Shown: positions 8,707-18,674 of the stretch, piece by piece
Layout: every line of letters begins with the position of its first letter
Position numbering within the stretch: position 1 is the stretch's first letter
Origin: Dechloromonas sp.
GTDB lineage: Bacteria > Pseudomonadota > Gammaproteobacteria > Burkholderiales > Rhodocyclaceae
Assembly: GCA_011391255.1 (NCBI GenBank)
Contig: JAABQV010000016.1
Coordinates: forward strand, 1-59,904
Direction of reading: 5' to 3'
Length of the DNA: 59,904 bases
Translations under genes and position numbers: made by a program
The notes under the pieces: model-generated
What the model was told of the DNA's origin: nothing
The model's database searches: none
The model's input: the letters and a program-made list of their open reading frames with translations, nothing else

Positions 8707-8754
8707 GACCTGAAAATCCCGACTGAACTGCAGTCGGGATTTTTTTGTCAGGTC
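8707..8754. terminator. Bidirectional terminator between fabI and nfsB
   Basis: An inner stem AATCCCGACT (8715-8724) pairs with AGTCGGGATT (8732-8741) and is followed by a T-run on the plus strand. A-runs before it supply a T-run on the minus strand. An outer pair GACCTGA / TCAGGTC (8707-8713, 8748-8754) extends the structure. It lies between two convergent genes. Confidence 0.9.
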
Positions 8755-8770
8755 AGTATTGATATTCGCA

Positions 8771-9433
8771 TCACAGCATCGTAAAAAGCTGCTCGGCAGA
8801 CAAACGGGATTTGGGTAGTTTGGCGTTGAAGTCCGCCTCGCTGCGATAGCCCAGCGCAACCAGGACGACGCTGGTCAGGCCGCGTTCGCGCAAACCCAGG
8901 GTCTGATCGAGCAAGGCCTGGTCAAACCCTTCCATTGGGCACGCATCAATATCAATTGCGGCAGCTGCCTGTAAAAGTGTACCCAGCGCCAGATAGACCT
9001 GCTTTTCCATCCAGGTGCCGGCGTCTTTCAGCTCGTTCCGGTGAAGATTGGCGTAGAAACTGCGCGACGTGTTTTGTCCGGCCTTGGCCTCGGCGGAAAC
9101 AAAACGGCCATCCTGATCCTCTTTGGCGAGCACCGCCGCAAGATGCGCGTCGTCAATGTCGGTTCGCGCGCAAAGCACGACGATATGCGATGCCGCCCGC
9201 ACTTTCGGTTCGTTGTAGGCATAACCACCTTGCGTTGCCATCGCAACTTGTGCGCGCCCCGCTTCACTGCCGGCAATGACAAAATGCCAGGGCTGTGAAT
9301 TGACCGATGACGGGGCATATTGCAGCACAGTGCGCAATGCCTCGATTTTTGACGGATCAATGCGTTTAGTGGGGTCGAAGGCCTTGCAGGTATGACGTGT
9401 CATTGCAATGCGGGCGATATCGATTGTTTCCAT
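8771..9433 (-). CDS. nfsB: Oxygen-insensitive NAD(P)H nitroreductase
   Basis: FMN-dependent reductase of nitroaromatics and quinones. The sequence follows E. coli NfsB closely over its whole length: TRHTCKAFD near the N-terminus, QYAPSSVNSQPWHF, EDQDGRF, WMEKQVYLALG and the end NAKLPKSRL. The frame opens at an ATG at 9439, but AAGGA directly abuts that codon and lies seven bases before the ATG at 9433, which is therefore the likely start (220 residues). It faces fabI and shares a terminator with it. Physiological substrate not known; a role in flavin-dependent redox or detoxification is the family expectation. Confidence 0.88.
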   Translation of the reverse strand: METIDIARIAMTRHTCKAFDPTKRIDPSKIEALRTVLQYAPSSVNSQPWHFVIAGSEAGRAQVAMATQGGYAYNEPKVRAASHIVVLCARTDIDDAHLAAVLAKEDQDGRFVSAEAKAGQNTSRSFYANLHRNELKDAGTWMEKQVYLALGTLLQAAAAIDIDACPMEGFDQALLDQTLGLRERGLTSVVLVALGYRSEADFNAKLPKSRLSAEQLFTML

Positions 9434-9463
9434 GGGCATTCCTTGATAACTTGTTTGATGAGA

Positions 9464-9515
9464 CGCTGATTATTTTGTCGTTCCCGCGCAGGCGGGAACC
9501 CGGAATTAATCAGCG
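9464..9515. repeat. Nested palindromic repeat (TTCCCGC family)
   Basis: Inner stem GTTCCCGC (9480-9487) pairs with GCGGGAAC (9492-9499) round the loop GCAG. Outer arms CGCTGATTA (9464-9472) and TAATCAGCG (9507-9515) pair as well. The inner part matches the repeat at 57370-57391. REP-like mobile or structural DNA. Confidence 0.7.
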
Positions 9516-9536
9516 CATCTTCACGTATTTTCTGGG

Positions 9537-9563
9537 GGCAAAAAAGCGGGCATCAAGCCCGCT
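9537..9563 (-). terminator. Terminator of ppiD
   Basis: On the minus strand, AGCGGGC and GCCCGCT form a 7-bp stem (9557-9563 with 9545-9551) followed by six T. It begins 23 bases past the ppiD stop. Confidence 0.88.
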
Positions 9564-9586
9564 TGTTCATGTCAGCTACGACAAGT

Positions 9587-11476
9587 TTATTTTTCTTTGG
9601 TTTCCAGCGCTGCCTTGTTGATTTCAACTTTGTAACGCGTACGCAGCGCCGCCAGATAGGTTTGCACTTCTTCCTGCATCGCCAGCTTCTCCAATTGGCC
9701 GATCATTGCCTGACGCCGCTGAGCATCGAGCTTTTCACCGGCATCAACCTTGGTAAGCTTGAACAGGGAATAGCCCGCACCCGGCATTTCGATACCAGCG
9801 TAGCTTGGCAGCTTGCCAGAATCCAACTTGAAGACCAGACCGAGGGCAGCTGGTGAAATCAGGCGGGCGTCCAAACGGGAAACTGTTTTGGCAGCCCCCC
9901 AGCCCAGCTTGTCATCGCCTTTTTTGAGTGACTCCAGGCGAGCCTCGCCATCCTTGCGTGCCAGCGATTGTGCTTCCTGACGTTTGAGCAGGCTTTCAAT
10001 GTTTGCCCTGACCGACTCAAAGGGCTGGCGCGCACTGGGTTTGTGCTCAATAACACGGGCGGCAACCAGCGTATTGGTGGCGACTTCGACAGCCTCGGTA
10101 TTGCGCTTGCTCTTGATCGCGTCTTCACTAAACAGTGCGTTGAGCAATTTTTCGTTGGCCAGCGGGCCATTGCTTTCCAGCGCTTTGCGCCCCAGCCAAT
10201 CAGATTGCTTGATCGTCAGCTTGAATTTCTCGGCAGCCGGCTTGAGACTATCCGACTGCTCATAAACCGTGTTGCTAAAAGCCTCGGCAGCTTCGGCAAA
10301 TTTGCGCGAAGCACCCGCCTTTTTAAGTTCGTCCTGAATTTCTGCCTTAACCTCGGCAAACGGCTTTTCTTTGGCAGCATGAACGCCGGTGAGCTTGATG
10401 ATATGGAAACCAAAATCAGATTCAACCAGCCCGGATATTTCGCCCTCCTTGAGGCTATAGACGGACTCCTCGAAGGGTTTGACCATCATGCCGCGCCCAA
10501 AAAAGCCAAGATCACCGCCCTTGCCGGCCGAGCCCGGGTCTTGTGAATTTTTCCTCGCCAGATCGGCAAATGAAGCCGGTGCCTTCTGGATTTCCTTGAG
10601 CAATGCTTCCGCCCTAGCTTTGGCTTTGGGTCTTTCGGCCTTGTCTGCTGCAGTAATCAGAATATGGCTGGCGCGGCGTTCTTCGGGCTGCTGATAACGA
10701 TCCTTGTGCCCCTCGTACCATTCCTTGACTTCAGTATCGGTAACCGCCAGCGCGGCCCCTATCGTTTCCATCGAGAGAACAACATATTCGGCACGCGCCA
10801 GCTCAGGGGTATCAAACTGCCGGGCGTTGTCGTCGTAGAACTTCTGCGCGGCACCCTCGGCCAGTTTGACCTTGTCGAGATAAGTGTCCACCGCCAGGCG
10901 ATACTCCATCACTTCGCGCCGCTCCATCTGCAAGCCAAGCAGATGATCGCTGACGGTACGCGGCACAATACCGGACTGACCAAGGCCGCCCGCCAGTTGT
11001 TGCAGGGTGAGATCCTGGCGTAGCTGAGCTTCAAAGCCGGCCGGGGTCATACCCTGGCTACGCAATGACGACTCATAACGCTCGCTTGAAAATTTACCGT
11101 CGATCTTGAAAGCGTCAATACCGCCGATCGCCGCACGAATCGCATCGTCGCTGGCAAACAACTTCTTGTTCGTCGCTTCGAGCATCAAAAGACGTTGATC
11201 AACCAAATCATTCAGGATGGCTTTGCGCGCCTCGGGACTGTCGAGCAGCTTGGGATCGAGTTTGCCCCCCATTTGGCTACGCAGCCGATCCTGCTGCTCG
11301 CGCAGTGCCTGGTCGAATTGCTGCTGGGAAATCTTGACCTCACCGATACTGGCAACATCACCACCATCGCTGGAGTTCCGGACGTAGGCGTCAACGCCGA
11401 AGAAGGCGAAAGGCAGGGTAATCAGTGCCAGAAAAACCTGGACGATTCGTTTATTGTTACGGACTGCATCAAACAT
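9587..11476 (-). CDS. ppiD: Peptidyl-prolyl isomerase / periplasmic chaperone PpiD
   Basis: Inner-membrane-anchored periplasmic folding factor that meets proteins leaving the Sec translocon. One transmembrane helix at residues 11-31, a SurA-like N-terminal chaperone region at about 40-200, a parvulin isomerase domain at about 268-364 (ASHILI, GGDLGFFGRGMM, FGFHIIKL) and a C-terminal helical arm. Length 629 is typical for PpiD (E. coli 623). Neighbours are nfsB downstream, behind a terminator, and the DsrE-like gene upstream; the common hupB-ppiD arrangement is not seen here. Parvulin residues look complete, though many PpiD proteins have little isomerase activity. Confidence 0.95.
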   Translation of the reverse strand: MFDAVRNNKRIVQVFLALITLPFAFFGVDAYVRNSSDGGDVASIGEVKISQQQFDQALREQQDRLRSQMGGKLDPKLLDSPEARKAILNDLVDQRLLMLEATNKKLFASDDAIRAAIGGIDAFKIDGKFSSERYESSLRSQGMTPAGFEAQLRQDLTLQQLAGGLGQSGIVPRTVSDHLLGLQMERREVMEYRLAVDTYLDKVKLAEGAAQKFYDDNARQFDTPELARAEYVVLSMETIGAALAVTDTEVKEWYEGHKDRYQQPEERRASHILITAADKAERPKAKARAEALLKEIQKAPASFADLARKNSQDPGSAGKGGDLGFFGRGMMVKPFEESVYSLKEGEISGLVESDFGFHIIKLTGVHAAKEKPFAEVKAEIQDELKKAGASRKFAEAAEAFSNTVYEQSDSLKPAAEKFKLTIKQSDWLGRKALESNGPLANEKLLNALFSEDAIKSKRNTEAVEVATNTLVAARVIEHKPSARQPFESVRANIESLLKRQEAQSLARKDGEARLESLKKGDDKLGWGAAKTVSRLDARLISPAALGLVFKLDSGKLPSYAGIEMPGAGYSLFKLTKVDAGEKLDAQRRQAMIGQLEKLAMQEEVQTYLAALRTRYKVEINKAALETKEK

Positions 11477-11608
11477 GAGCGCTAGAACCCTAGAGGTGCA
11501 TTCAGGACGACGAACCGAGATTCGCCAAAAGGCAGCATGATACCGTAGTTTTCCTGGCGCTCATTTGATCACCAGCCGGCTAAAGCAGATTGGCGAACGT
11601 TCCGCTGC

Positions 11609-12130
11609 TTAATCGAGAATCTCTGGATGTTTTGCGAGGAAATCGGCACGCTTGGTGCGATTGACGACATCACCCGAAATATAGCTGTAGCCTTTGGCTT
11701 GCAACTTGCCCAGATCGGTCATTGCTGCCGGCACGACTGTTACAAGGTCATAAAAATCTTCCTGCTTGTAGCCACGAAACTTGGCCGCATTGCGGCAGAC
11801 GTGAATGCTGACGCCCTGATCAGTCAGCGCTTTCAGGCGATCATAGACATCTGGATAAGCGGCTTTGTTCAACCGTGAGAGCATATGCAATTCATTGCCG
11901 TGAGCGACGATCACCAGATGTGAGTTCTTGAGGTCGCCAAATTCCTTGAGGCCTTGCAAATGATTGGCCAGATAGCCGAGACCTTGAATCATCTCTTCCG
12001 GCTTTTCGTAATTGAACTGATAGGCCACTTTTTGCGCACCAAGCGACGAGCCGTCAAATTTTGAAACATCGTCGGGGCCGGCAATGGCCAGGCTGCTGCA
12101 CAACAGAAATCCAAACATCAAATGACGCAT
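11609..12130 (-). CDS. Exported DsrE-like protein
   Basis: A 173-residue protein with a short signal peptide (MRHLMFGFLLCSSLAIA). The body has the DsrE-family pattern: an NSHLVIVAHGNELHML strand, a central GVSIHVCRNAA segment with a single conserved-position cysteine, and a C-terminal region with a VVPAAMTDLGKLQAKGYSYI strand. DsrE-type proteins are linked with sulfur relay or act as periplasmic small folds of unknown role. The ATG at 12130 has a strong GGAGGAG ribosome site; the longer frame to 12358 runs into purL and is not used. It lies between purL and ppiD on the same strand. Function not known. Confidence 0.75.
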   Translation of the reverse strand: MRHLMFGFLLCSSLAIAGPDDVSKFDGSSLGAQKVAYQFNYEKPEEMIQGLGYLANHLQGLKEFGDLKNSHLVIVAHGNELHMLSRLNKAAYPDVYDRLKALTDQGVSIHVCRNAAKFRGYKQEDFYDLVTVVPAAMTDLGKLQAKGYSYISGDVVNRTKRADFLAKHPEILD

Positions 12131-12222
12131 TTTTATCTCCTCCGGTAGGTTGTCGAATTCGGCCAAATACTGGTTCTTATTTTGGCCGAAGCAAATATAC
12201 AGGTTTTCAGGCGCTTGTAAGC

Positions 12223-12247
12223 AAGGCCGGAAATCCGGCCTTTTTTT
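12223..12247. terminator. Hairpin with T-run downstream of purL
   Basis: AAGGCCGG and CCGGCC pair round the loop AAAT (12223-12240), with seven T after it on the plus strand. The gene it follows (purL) is on the minus strand, where the tail is only TTGCTT, so termination of purL here would be partial or the hairpin serves plus-strand transcripts. Confidence 0.5.
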
Positions 12248-12257
12248 AATCCAACGC

Positions 12258-15200
12258 TTAACCGACCCAGCGCCGCGCGTTGCGGAACATGCGCAGCCAC
12301 GGCGAATCTTCGCCCCAGTTTTCCGGATGCCACGACATCTGCACCGTACGGAAGACACGTTCCGGGTGCGGCATCATGATCGTGAAGCGGCCATCTTCGG
12401 TCGTCACCGCCGTCAAACCGCCCGGTGAACCGTTCGGGTTGTAGGGATAAGCCTCGGTCGGCTCGCCCTTGTTGTCGACGTAGCGCACGGCCGATAGCAC
12501 CTTGGCCTGGTCGTCAGCGGTATCAAAGACTGCCCTGCCCTCGCCGTGCGAGACAACGATGGGCACTTGCGAACCTTCCATGCCGGCGAAAAAGATTGAC
12601 GGAGAATCGAGGATTTCGGTCATCACGAAACGTGCTTCGAACTGCTCGACCTGGTTGCGACGGAAAGCCGGCCAGTGTTCGGCGCCGGGAATGATGGACT
12701 TGAGCGCGCTCATCATCTGGCAACCATTGCAGACGCCGAGGGCGAAGGTGTCCTTGCGCTTGAAGAAGGCGGCGAATTCGTCGCGGCAGCCATCATGCAT
12801 AAGGATGGTCCGCGCCCAGCCGAGGCCGGCACCGAGCACGTCACCGTAGGAGAAGCCGCCACAGGCAACCAGCCCCTTGAAGTCCTTGAGGCTGACGCGG
12901 CCAGACAAAATATCGCTCATATGGACGTCGACCGCAGCAAAGCCGGCCTTGTCGAAAGCGGCAGCCATTTCGTAATGGCTGTTGACGCCCTGCTCGCGCA
13001 GGATGGCGACACGCGGCCGGCCGCTGAGTTGCGTGTAAACCTGGGTGAAATCGTCCTGCGGGTCAAAAGTCAGTTTCGGTGTCAGGCCGGGGTCGGTGAG
13101 GTCGAGAATGCGGTCGAATTCCTGCTGGGCGCAGCTCGGGTTGTCACGCAGGGTTTGCATCTGGTAGCTGGTCTCGGACCAGGCGCGTTGCAGGTCGACA
13201 CGCTTTTCACGCAAGACACGCTTGGCGTTTCGCGTGACGCGGATTTCGTCCCATTCGTTCAGGTGGCCAACGAAGTGGTAAGGCACGCCGCAGGCACGCA
13301 GAATGGGCGTGACCTTTTCACGGTCGGCGCGACGGATCTGGATCAGGGCGCCGAGTTCTTCGTTGAACAAGGCACGGACGATATTCTCGAAATCACGACC
13401 GGCCAGCAAATCTGGCCGCTTTTCCGAGCCATCGCAATCCCCGGCGCCAGCGTCGTAGCAAATACCATCGAGATCGAGCGACACGCCACGGCGACTGGCA
13501 AAAGCCATTTCGCAGGCAGCGGTGAACATGCCGCCGTCTGATCGATCGTGATACGCCAGCAGCATACCTTCGCGGTTGAGTTTCTGAACTGCATCGAACA
13601 AGCCCTTGAGCTTGGCCGGCTCATCGATATCCGGTGCATCGCTGCCGGTGGCGTTGTATACCTGCGCCAGACAGGAGCCGCCGAGGCGGTTCTTGCCGAG
13701 ATCGAGCAGCAGCAGTTCAGTTTCACCCTGATCAACGGCCAGTTGCGGGGTTTTTGTCTTGCGTACGTCGTCGACCGCGGCAAACGAGGTAATGACGAGG
13801 GAAAGCGGTGAGACGACCTGTTTCTTGATGCCCTGATCTTCCCAGGCGGTGCGCATCGACAGCGAATCCTTGCCGACCGGGATCGACACGCCAATTGACT
13901 TGCACAGCTCGGAAACGGCAGCGACGGTGTCGAACAGACGGGCGTCTTCACCCGGCACACCGCACGGTGCCATCCAGTTGGCCGAGAGCTTGACCTTACC
14001 GAGATCACCGATGTCTGCGGCGGCCAGATTGGTCAGTGCCTCGCCGATGGCCATTCGGCCGGAAGCTGGCGCGTCGAACACGGCAAGCGGGGTGCGCTCG
14101 CCCATGGCGAAGGCTTCGCCGAGGTAGCCTTGATAACCCATTGTCGTCACCGCGACGTCGGCCACCGGCACCTGCCACGGGCCGACCATCTGGTCGCGTG
14201 CGGTCATGCCACCGACCGAACGGTCGCCGATGGAGATCAGGAAGGTCTTGTCGGCGATGGTCGGCAGACGCATCAGGCGATAGGCGGCGTCCTTGAGTTC
14301 GATGGCCGTGGCGTCGAAGGAGACGTAGGTTTCCGGCTGGTGCGTCACGTCGCGCGTCATGCGCGGCGGCTTGCCGAGCAGCGCTTCCATCTCCATGTCG
14401 ACCGGGTTAACGCCGAAATGGGCGTCAGTCACCGTCAAATGGCCGTCGCCGGTGGCTTCGCCGACGACAGCAAACGGGCAGCGCTCGCGTTCGCACATCG
14501 CCTGGAATTCGGCAATGCGGTTCGGCGGAATAGCCAGGACGTAGCGTTCCTGCGATTCGTTGGACCAGATTTCGGCCGGCGACATGCCCGGCTCTTCGGT
14601 CGGCACCTTGCGCAGATCGAAAATCGCGCCAACGCCGCCCGAGTGGGCCAGTTCCGGCAGGGCGTTGGAAACGCCACCGGCACCGACGTCATGCACCGAC
14701 AGGATCGGATTGTTCTTGCCCATCTGCCAGCAACGGTCGATGACTTCCTGCGCCCGTCGCTGGATTTCCGGGTTGCCGCGCTGGACCGAGGCGAAATCGA
14801 GGTCTTCGGCATTGGAACCGGCCGTCATCGACGAAGCGGCGCCGCCGCCCAGACCGATCAGCATGCCGGGGCCGCCCAGTTGCACGAACTTCGTGCCGAC
14901 CGGAAAAGTTTCATCCTTGAACGATTGCTCGGCCTGAATGCTGCCCAAACCGCCGGCGATCATGATCGGCTTGTGGTAGCCACGCACCGTGCCGGCGACG
15001 TCCTGCTCGTAGGTACGGAAGTAGCCAGTCAGGTTCGGGCGGCCGAATTCGTTGTTGAATGCTGCCGCGCCAATCGGGCCTTCGAGCATGATGTCGAGGG
15101 CGGAGGCGATGCGCGACGGGCGGCCGTAGGCATGTTCCCACGGTTGCGGCGCATCGGGCAGGTTGAGGTTGGAAACCGAGAAACCGCAGAGGCCGGCCTT

Positions 15201-16187
15201 CGGCTTGGAACCCTTGCCGGTGGCGCCTTCGTCACGGATTTCGCCGCCGGAGCCGGTGGAGGCGCCGGGGAAGGGCGAAATGGCAGTCGGGTGATTGTGC
15301 GTCTCGACCTTGGTCAGGATGTGGGTCAGCTCTTCCTTGTACGAATAGCCGCGGTCGGCGTCCGGGTAGAAACGCTGGATGGTGGCGCCTTCGATGATCG
15401 ATGAATTGTCTGCGTAGGCCATCACCGTGCCCTGCGGGTGCGCGGCGTGAGTTTCGCGGATCATGCCGAACAGTGTCTTGTCCTTGGCTTCGCCGTCGAT
15501 CACCCAGGAGGCGTTGAAGATCTTGTGGCGACAGTGTTCGGAATTGGCCTGGGCGAACATCATCAGTTCGACGTCAGTCGGGTTACGACCGGCGCTGGTG
15601 AAAATATTCAGCAGGTAATCGATTTCGTCGTCAGACAGGGCCAGACCGAGTGAGCCATTGGCCTCGACCAAGGCATTTTTTCCGCCTTTTAACACGTCGA
15701 CCGTAGCAAGTGGCTTCGGCGCGAAGTGGCGGAACAATTCGCCGGCAGCATCGAAACCGGGCAGCACGGAATCGGTCATCCGGTCGTGCAGCAAGCCGGC
15801 AACCGTTTTCTTCTCATCCGCCGTCAGGGCGCGCTTGTTCTTAACGACCACATGGAAAGCAATGACGCGCTCAATGCGCTCGATGGCATCGAGATCGCAG
15901 TTCAGTGCAATATCAGTTGCCTTTGAAGACCACGGGGAAATCGTTCCAATACGCGGCGAAACGAGAAATAGCACGCCCATTTCCTGACTCGCAACCTTTT
16001 CTTCAAGCAACAAAGCAAGTTTGGCACGCTCTTCTGCGGTCAACGCCCGCTTCAATGCCGAAATGTGCCAGAAATGAGCCGCCACGGTTTCAATATCGGC
16101 AACTGCTGTCGTCAGACGATTAACCAAGCGCTGCAGGCGGAAGGCAGAAAAGGCGGCGTCGCCCTTGAGGCAAAGAATGTCGGCCAT
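12258..16187 (-). CDS. purL: Phosphoribosylformylglycinamidine synthase
   Basis: Large single-chain FGAM synthase (1309 residues, E. coli 1295) converting FGAR, glutamine and ATP to FGAM in de novo purine synthesis. Visible parts: an N-terminal PurS-like region, two AIRS-type ATP-binding halves ([34 protein letters not shown]), and a C-terminal class I glutaminase (about 1025-1300) with the nucleophile cysteine near residue 1150 in LGVCNGCQM and the HPER motif near the end. It is the proteobacterial long form, so no separate purQ or purS is needed. It stands alone rather than in a pur operon. A TATAAT lies about 36 bases upstream of the start. Confidence 0.98.
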   Translation of the reverse strand: MADILCLKGDAAFSAFRLQRLVNRLTTAVADIETVAAHFWHISALKRALTAEERAKLALLLEEKVASQEMGVLFLVSPRIGTISPWSSKATDIALNCDLDAIERIERVIAFHVVVKNKRALTADEKKTVAGLLHDRMTDSVLPGFDAAGELFRHFAPKPLATVDVLKGGKNALVEANGSLGLALSDDEIDYLLNIFTSAGRNPTDVELMMFAQANSEHCRHKIFNASWVIDGEAKDKTLFGMIRETHAAHPQGTVMAYADNSSIIEGATIQRFYPDADRGYSYKEELTHILTKVETHNHPTAISPFPGASTGSGGEIRDEGATGKGSKPKAGLCGFSVSNLNLPDAPQPWEHAYGRPSRIASALDIMLEGPIGAAAFNNEFGRPNLTGYFRTYEQDVAGTVRGYHKPIMIAGGLGSIQAEQSFKDETFPVGTKFVQLGGPGMLIGLGGGAASSMTAGSNAEDLDFASVQRGNPEIQRRAQEVIDRCWQMGKNNPILSVHDVGAGGVSNALPELAHSGGVGAIFDLRKVPTEEPGMSPAEIWSNESQERYVLAIPPNRIAEFQAMCERERCPFAVVGEATGDGHLTVTDAHFGVNPVDMEMEALLGKPPRMTRDVTHQPETYVSFDATAIELKDAAYRLMRLPTIADKTFLISIGDRSVGGMTARDQMVGPWQVPVADVAVTTMGYQGYLGEAFAMGERTPLAVFDAPASGRMAIGEALTNLAAADIGDLGKVKLSANWMAPCGVPGEDARLFDTVAAVSELCKSIGVSIPVGKDSLSMRTAWEDQGIKKQVVSPLSLVITSFAAVDDVRKTKTPQLAVDQGETELLLLDLGKNRLGGSCLAQVYNATGSDAPDIDEPAKLKGLFDAVQKLNREGMLLAYHDRSDGGMFTAACEMAFASRRGVSLDLDGICYDAGAGDCDGSEKRPDLLAGRDFENIVRALFNEELGALIQIRRADREKVTPILRACGVPYHFVGHLNEWDEIRVTRNAKRVLREKRVDLQRAWSETSYQMQTLRDNPSCAQQEFDRILDLTDPGLTPKLTFDPQDDFTQVYTQLSGRPRVAILREQGVNSHYEMAAAFDKAGFAAVDVHMSDILSGRVSLKDFKGLVACGGFSYGDVLGAGLGWARTILMHDGCRDEFAAFFKRKDTFALGVCNGCQMMSALKSIIPGAEHWPAFRRNQVEQFEARFVMTEILDSPSIFFAGMEGSQVPIVVSHGEGRAVFDTADDQAKVLSAVRYVDNKGEPTEAYPYNPNGSPGGLTAVTTEDGRFTIMMPHPERVFRTVQMSWHPENWGEDSPWLRMFRNARRWVG

Positions 16188-16222
16188 TGGGAAGTGATTT
16201 CTTGTTGTGCGAAGAGGGCGAG

Positions 16223-16228
16223 ATTATA
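16223..16228 (-). promoter_or_regulatory. Likely -10 element of purL
   Basis: A perfect TATAAT on the minus strand lies about 36 bases upstream of the purL ATG. The -35 is poor (TTCCGG at about 19 bases). No PurR-like operator was recognised by eye. Confidence 0.5.
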
Positions 16229-16302
16229 ACTTAGGGCTGCCTGGCTACCGGAATTCAGGCTGTTACGAGGGTGCAATCGAAAGTTTGGGTCAAACCGCCC
16301 CG

Positions 16303-16330
16303 TCCGTTCGCCCTGAGCCTGTCGAAGGGC
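16303..16330. repeat. Dispersed GTTCGCCCTGAGCCTGTCGAAG element
   Basis: CGTTCGCCCTGAGCC followed by TGTCGAAGGGC matches a short element seen between genes in many proteobacteria (consensus GTTCGTCCTGAGCTTGTCGAAGG). The inverted arms GCCCT and AGGGC can pair. Function unknown. Confidence 0.55.
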
Positions 16331-16570
16331 TTGTCAGTGCGGAAATCGGTGGGGCGTCTTCTCTGGCGCCGCCTGGAATGCTGCAAAGAAATCCTGCACC
16401 GACCCGGCCGATGGTGTCGTGCGACGGAATGCCATGTTCAAGGCGCAGATATTGCCCGAACCAGTTACACAGTGGCACTCATGCGATTGCCCTGGCCTCA
16501 GGCCGAAAAGAACACGGCTTGAGACCAGCAGATCTACAATCAGGCGATATTTCAACATCAAGGTAATCCA

Positions 16571-16930
16571 ATGGTTCATCCGAAATCTTGCGAAGTCATG
16601 CTGGCCGTCAAATTAACAGAAGAGTTGCTGAATGGTCTGGAGGATTTGCGCCTTTCATGGAAAGCCGACTCAACAACTGTTCCCAAAGGCTTGTCCTGCT
16701 CCGAGAGCAAGGAAGGTCAGTTCATTCTGGTGGCGGCCGAAGCGGCGTTTATCACCCTGCCAGGCGCTTGCGTGATTAAGGGCATCGGCGCCATTGAACT
16801 GCTTGGGGATGCGCCGGCATTTGTTGAGGGTGCCAAGTCAAAAACCTTGATACTCAAGGCCATGCCGGACGGCTGGCGGTTCTCCGTGAAGTTCGTGCCG
16901 CCGATCATTCGCGAGCGAAATGCCAGATAG
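16571..16930 (+). CDS. Hypothetical protein
   Basis: I do not recognise this 119-residue protein. No signal peptide, transmembrane segment or cysteine motif of note; two cysteines in the first 45 residues. The body looks soluble and beta-rich (GQFILVAAEAAFITLPGACVIKGIGAIEL), with a basic C-terminus ending RERNAR. AAGG about 8 bases before the ATG supports translation, and the codon use resembles its neighbours. It is alone between purL (divergent) and the glutaredoxin-like gene (convergent). Confidence 0.55.
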   Translation: MVHPKSCEVMLAVKLTEELLNGLEDLRLSWKADSTTVPKGLSCSESKEGQFILVAAEAAFITLPGACVIKGIGAIELLGDAPAFVEGAKSKTLILKAMPDGWRFSVKFVPPIIRERNAR

Positions 16931-16943
16931 GTCGAATTAGACA

Positions 16944-16981
16944 GGTTGTTAGGGTCAACCGCCAATTCGGGCTGATTTTTT
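16944..16981 (+). terminator. Possible terminator after the small unknown gene
   Basis: GGTTG and CAACC pair round seven bases (16944-16960); a short GCC/GGC stem then leads into TGATTTTTT (to 16981). Stems are short, so this is a weak call. Confidence 0.4.
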
Positions 16982-16999
16982 AGTGTGGCTCTTGCACTA

Positions 17000-17242
17000 C
17001 TACAAGCCCTGCAGATACTCGCGCAGCTTGGGAAGATCAAGAAAATAATGGCAGATTTCAGTCTCACCATGCAGCAAAACCGGCACCAGCTCATCATAGC
17101 GCTCGACGAGTAGCGGGTAGGCGTCGACATCGAGCACGGTAACCGGCACCTTAAATTCCCGGGCAAAAGGCACCAATGCGGCCTCCATCTCATGACAGAG
17201 GTGACAATAACCACGACTAATGAGCGTCAGTTCAATCGCCAT
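17000..17242 (-). CDS. Glutaredoxin-like (DUF836-type) thiol protein
   Basis: An 80-residue thioredoxin-fold protein with the active-site pair C13-x-x-C16 in SRGYCHLCHEM, then a VPVTVLDVDAYPLL strand and the conserved DELVPVLLHGE segment that carries the cis-proline. This is the small glutaredoxin family often found in proteobacteria beside stress genes. Likely a cytoplasmic dithiol reductant; partner unknown. Its start overlaps the end of mucD by 11 bases on the same strand, so it is probably the last gene of the rpoE-rseC-mucD operon and translationally coupled. Confidence 0.85.
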   Translation of the reverse strand: MAIELTLISRGYCHLCHEMEAALVPFAREFKVPVTVLDVDAYPLLVERYDELVPVLLHGETEICHYFLDLPKLREYLQGL

Positions 17243-18653
17243 TCAAACCCTTAACCGTCACAAACGTTTGCATCTCGCCACGCCGGATCAGCAAGGTAAC
17301 GCTGCTCCCTTTGGCAAACTGAGCAAGAATCTTGTTGAATTGATCAGCGGTATTGACCTCGGTCGTTGCGCCTCTGCTGATCACGGCAATGACAATGTCG
17401 CCGGCGCGCAAATCGGCACGCGCTGCCGTGCTGCGCACATCCTCAATTAGCAGGCCGGAAGTCAGTTTAAGGTCTCGACGTTGCTCAGCACTCAACTCAC
17501 TGACCACCAAGCCAAGGCGGTTGCTGGCCTGCTCGGCCGGCTTTTTGCCCGATCCCTGCTGCGCGGCAGCAATCCGTTCTTCAGTTACCTCGCCAACAGT
17601 GATCGTAATCTCCTTCGTCACGCCACGGCGCCAGATTTGCACCACGGAACGGGTTCCGGGCTTGGTCATACCGACCATGCGTGGCAGATCTGCTGAACTA
17701 TTGATGACCTTGCCATCAAACTTAAGGATAACGTCACCCGGTTCCAGCCCTGCTTTTTCAGCCGGCCCGCCTTTTTCCAGCGCATTGACGACGGCGCCCA
17801 TCGGCTTGGCCAGCCCGAGTGAATCAGCCAGCTCCTTATTCACTTCCTGAATCACCACGCCGAGACGACCACGACTGACTTTGCCGGCCGCACGCAACTG
17901 ATTCTGCACCTCCATCGCCACATCAATCGGGATAGCAAAAGAGACGCCCATGTAACCACCGCTGCGGCTGTATATTTGCGAGTTGATACCAACCACCTCA
18001 CCGCGCATATTGAACAAGGGTCCGCCGGAATTTCCCGGATTAATGGCGACGTCGGTCTGAATGAACGGCACATAATTCTCTTGCGGCAGCGAGCGCCCCT
18101 TGGCCGAAACAATGCCGGCTGTTACCGAATTATCGAAACCAAACGGCGAGCCGATGGCGACCACCCATTCGCCCACCTTGAGGTTGGCCATATTGGCCAG
18201 CCTGACCACCGGCAAACTGCTCGCCTCAATCTTGATCAGCGCAACATCAGTGCGCTTGTCAGCACCAATCACCTTGGCCTTGAATTCGCGCTTGTCGATG
18301 AGGCGCACCGTGACTTGATCAGCACCGGCAATTACGTGCGCATTGGTCATGATGTAGCCGTCGTTGCTGATAATGAAGCCAGAACCGAGCGACTTGTTCT
18401 CAAACTCGCGTGGCTTGCCACCACCGGGCATTTTCGGGATGAACCGCTTGAAAAATTCGAATTCCGGATCGTTTTCGTCAAACGGGAAGGGCATCATCTG
18501 ATTGCCGCCCTTGATAACTTGCGTGGTGCTGATATTGACTACCGCTTGCCCCTGCTTTTCAGCAAGTTCAGTGAAGTCCGGCAAGCCCTGAACCTGAGCG
18601 CTGGCTAGCGGAATACACACAAAAAAGGACCATAAGACCAATAGGCGTTTCAT
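17232..18653 (-). CDS. mucD: Periplasmic serine protease DegP/MucD
   Basis: HtrA-family protease and chaperone that removes misfolded periplasmic proteins. Signal peptide residues 1-19 (ending ASA). Trypsin-like domain at about 30-245 with the triad H106 (TNAHVIAG), D136 (KRTDVALI) and S209 (NPGNSGGPLF). Two PDZ domains follow at about 255-345 and 375-470. Length 473 fits DegP (474 in E. coli). It sits in one run with rpoE and rseC, 21 bases after rseC, so it is likely made under RpoE control and may also act in sensing or damping that response. The next gene overlaps its stop. Confidence 0.95.
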   Translation of the reverse strand: MKRLLVLWSFFVCIPLASAQVQGLPDFTELAEKQGQAVVNISTTQVIKGGNQMMPFPFDENDPEFEFFKRFIPKMPGGGKPREFENKSLGSGFIISNDGYIMTNAHVIAGADQVTVRLIDKREFKAKVIGADKRTDVALIKIEASSLPVVRLANMANLKVGEWVVAIGSPFGFDNSVTAGIVSAKGRSLPQENYVPFIQTDVAINPGNSGGPLFNMRGEVVGINSQIYSRSGGYMGVSFAIPIDVAMEVQNQLRAAGKVSRGRLGVVIQEVNKELADSLGLAKPMGAVVNALEKGGPAEKAGLEPGDVILKFDGKVINSSADLPRMVGMTKPGTRSVVQIWRRGVTKEITITVGEVTEERIAAAQQGSGKKPAEQASNRLGLVVSELSAEQRRDLKLTSGLLIEDVRSTAARADLRAGDIVIAVISRGATTEVNTADQFNKILAQFAKGSSVTLLIRRGEMQTFVTVKGLNGD

Positions 18654-18674
18654 GCTTAGAAACCTCCAGGACGA

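Larger units (their letters stand above)
16188..16570. other. Intergenic region between purL and a small unknown gene
   Basis: About 380 bases without a convincing gene. It holds the purL promoter near its left end and a short repeat element at 16303-16330. The overlapping open frames here have no family likeness and unlikely composition. Confidence 0.5.

Noticed and set aside
11477..11608. Possible tRNA genes upstream of ppiD, as seen in relatives
   Set aside because: No cloverleaf, TTCGAATC-like T-arm or CCA end could be found there.
14130..15404. A 424-residue open frame antisense to purL
   Set aside because: It lies wholly within purL, a certain gene, on the other strand; its His/Arg/Gly-rich composition is what a reversed GC-rich coding frame gives. 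No family likeness.
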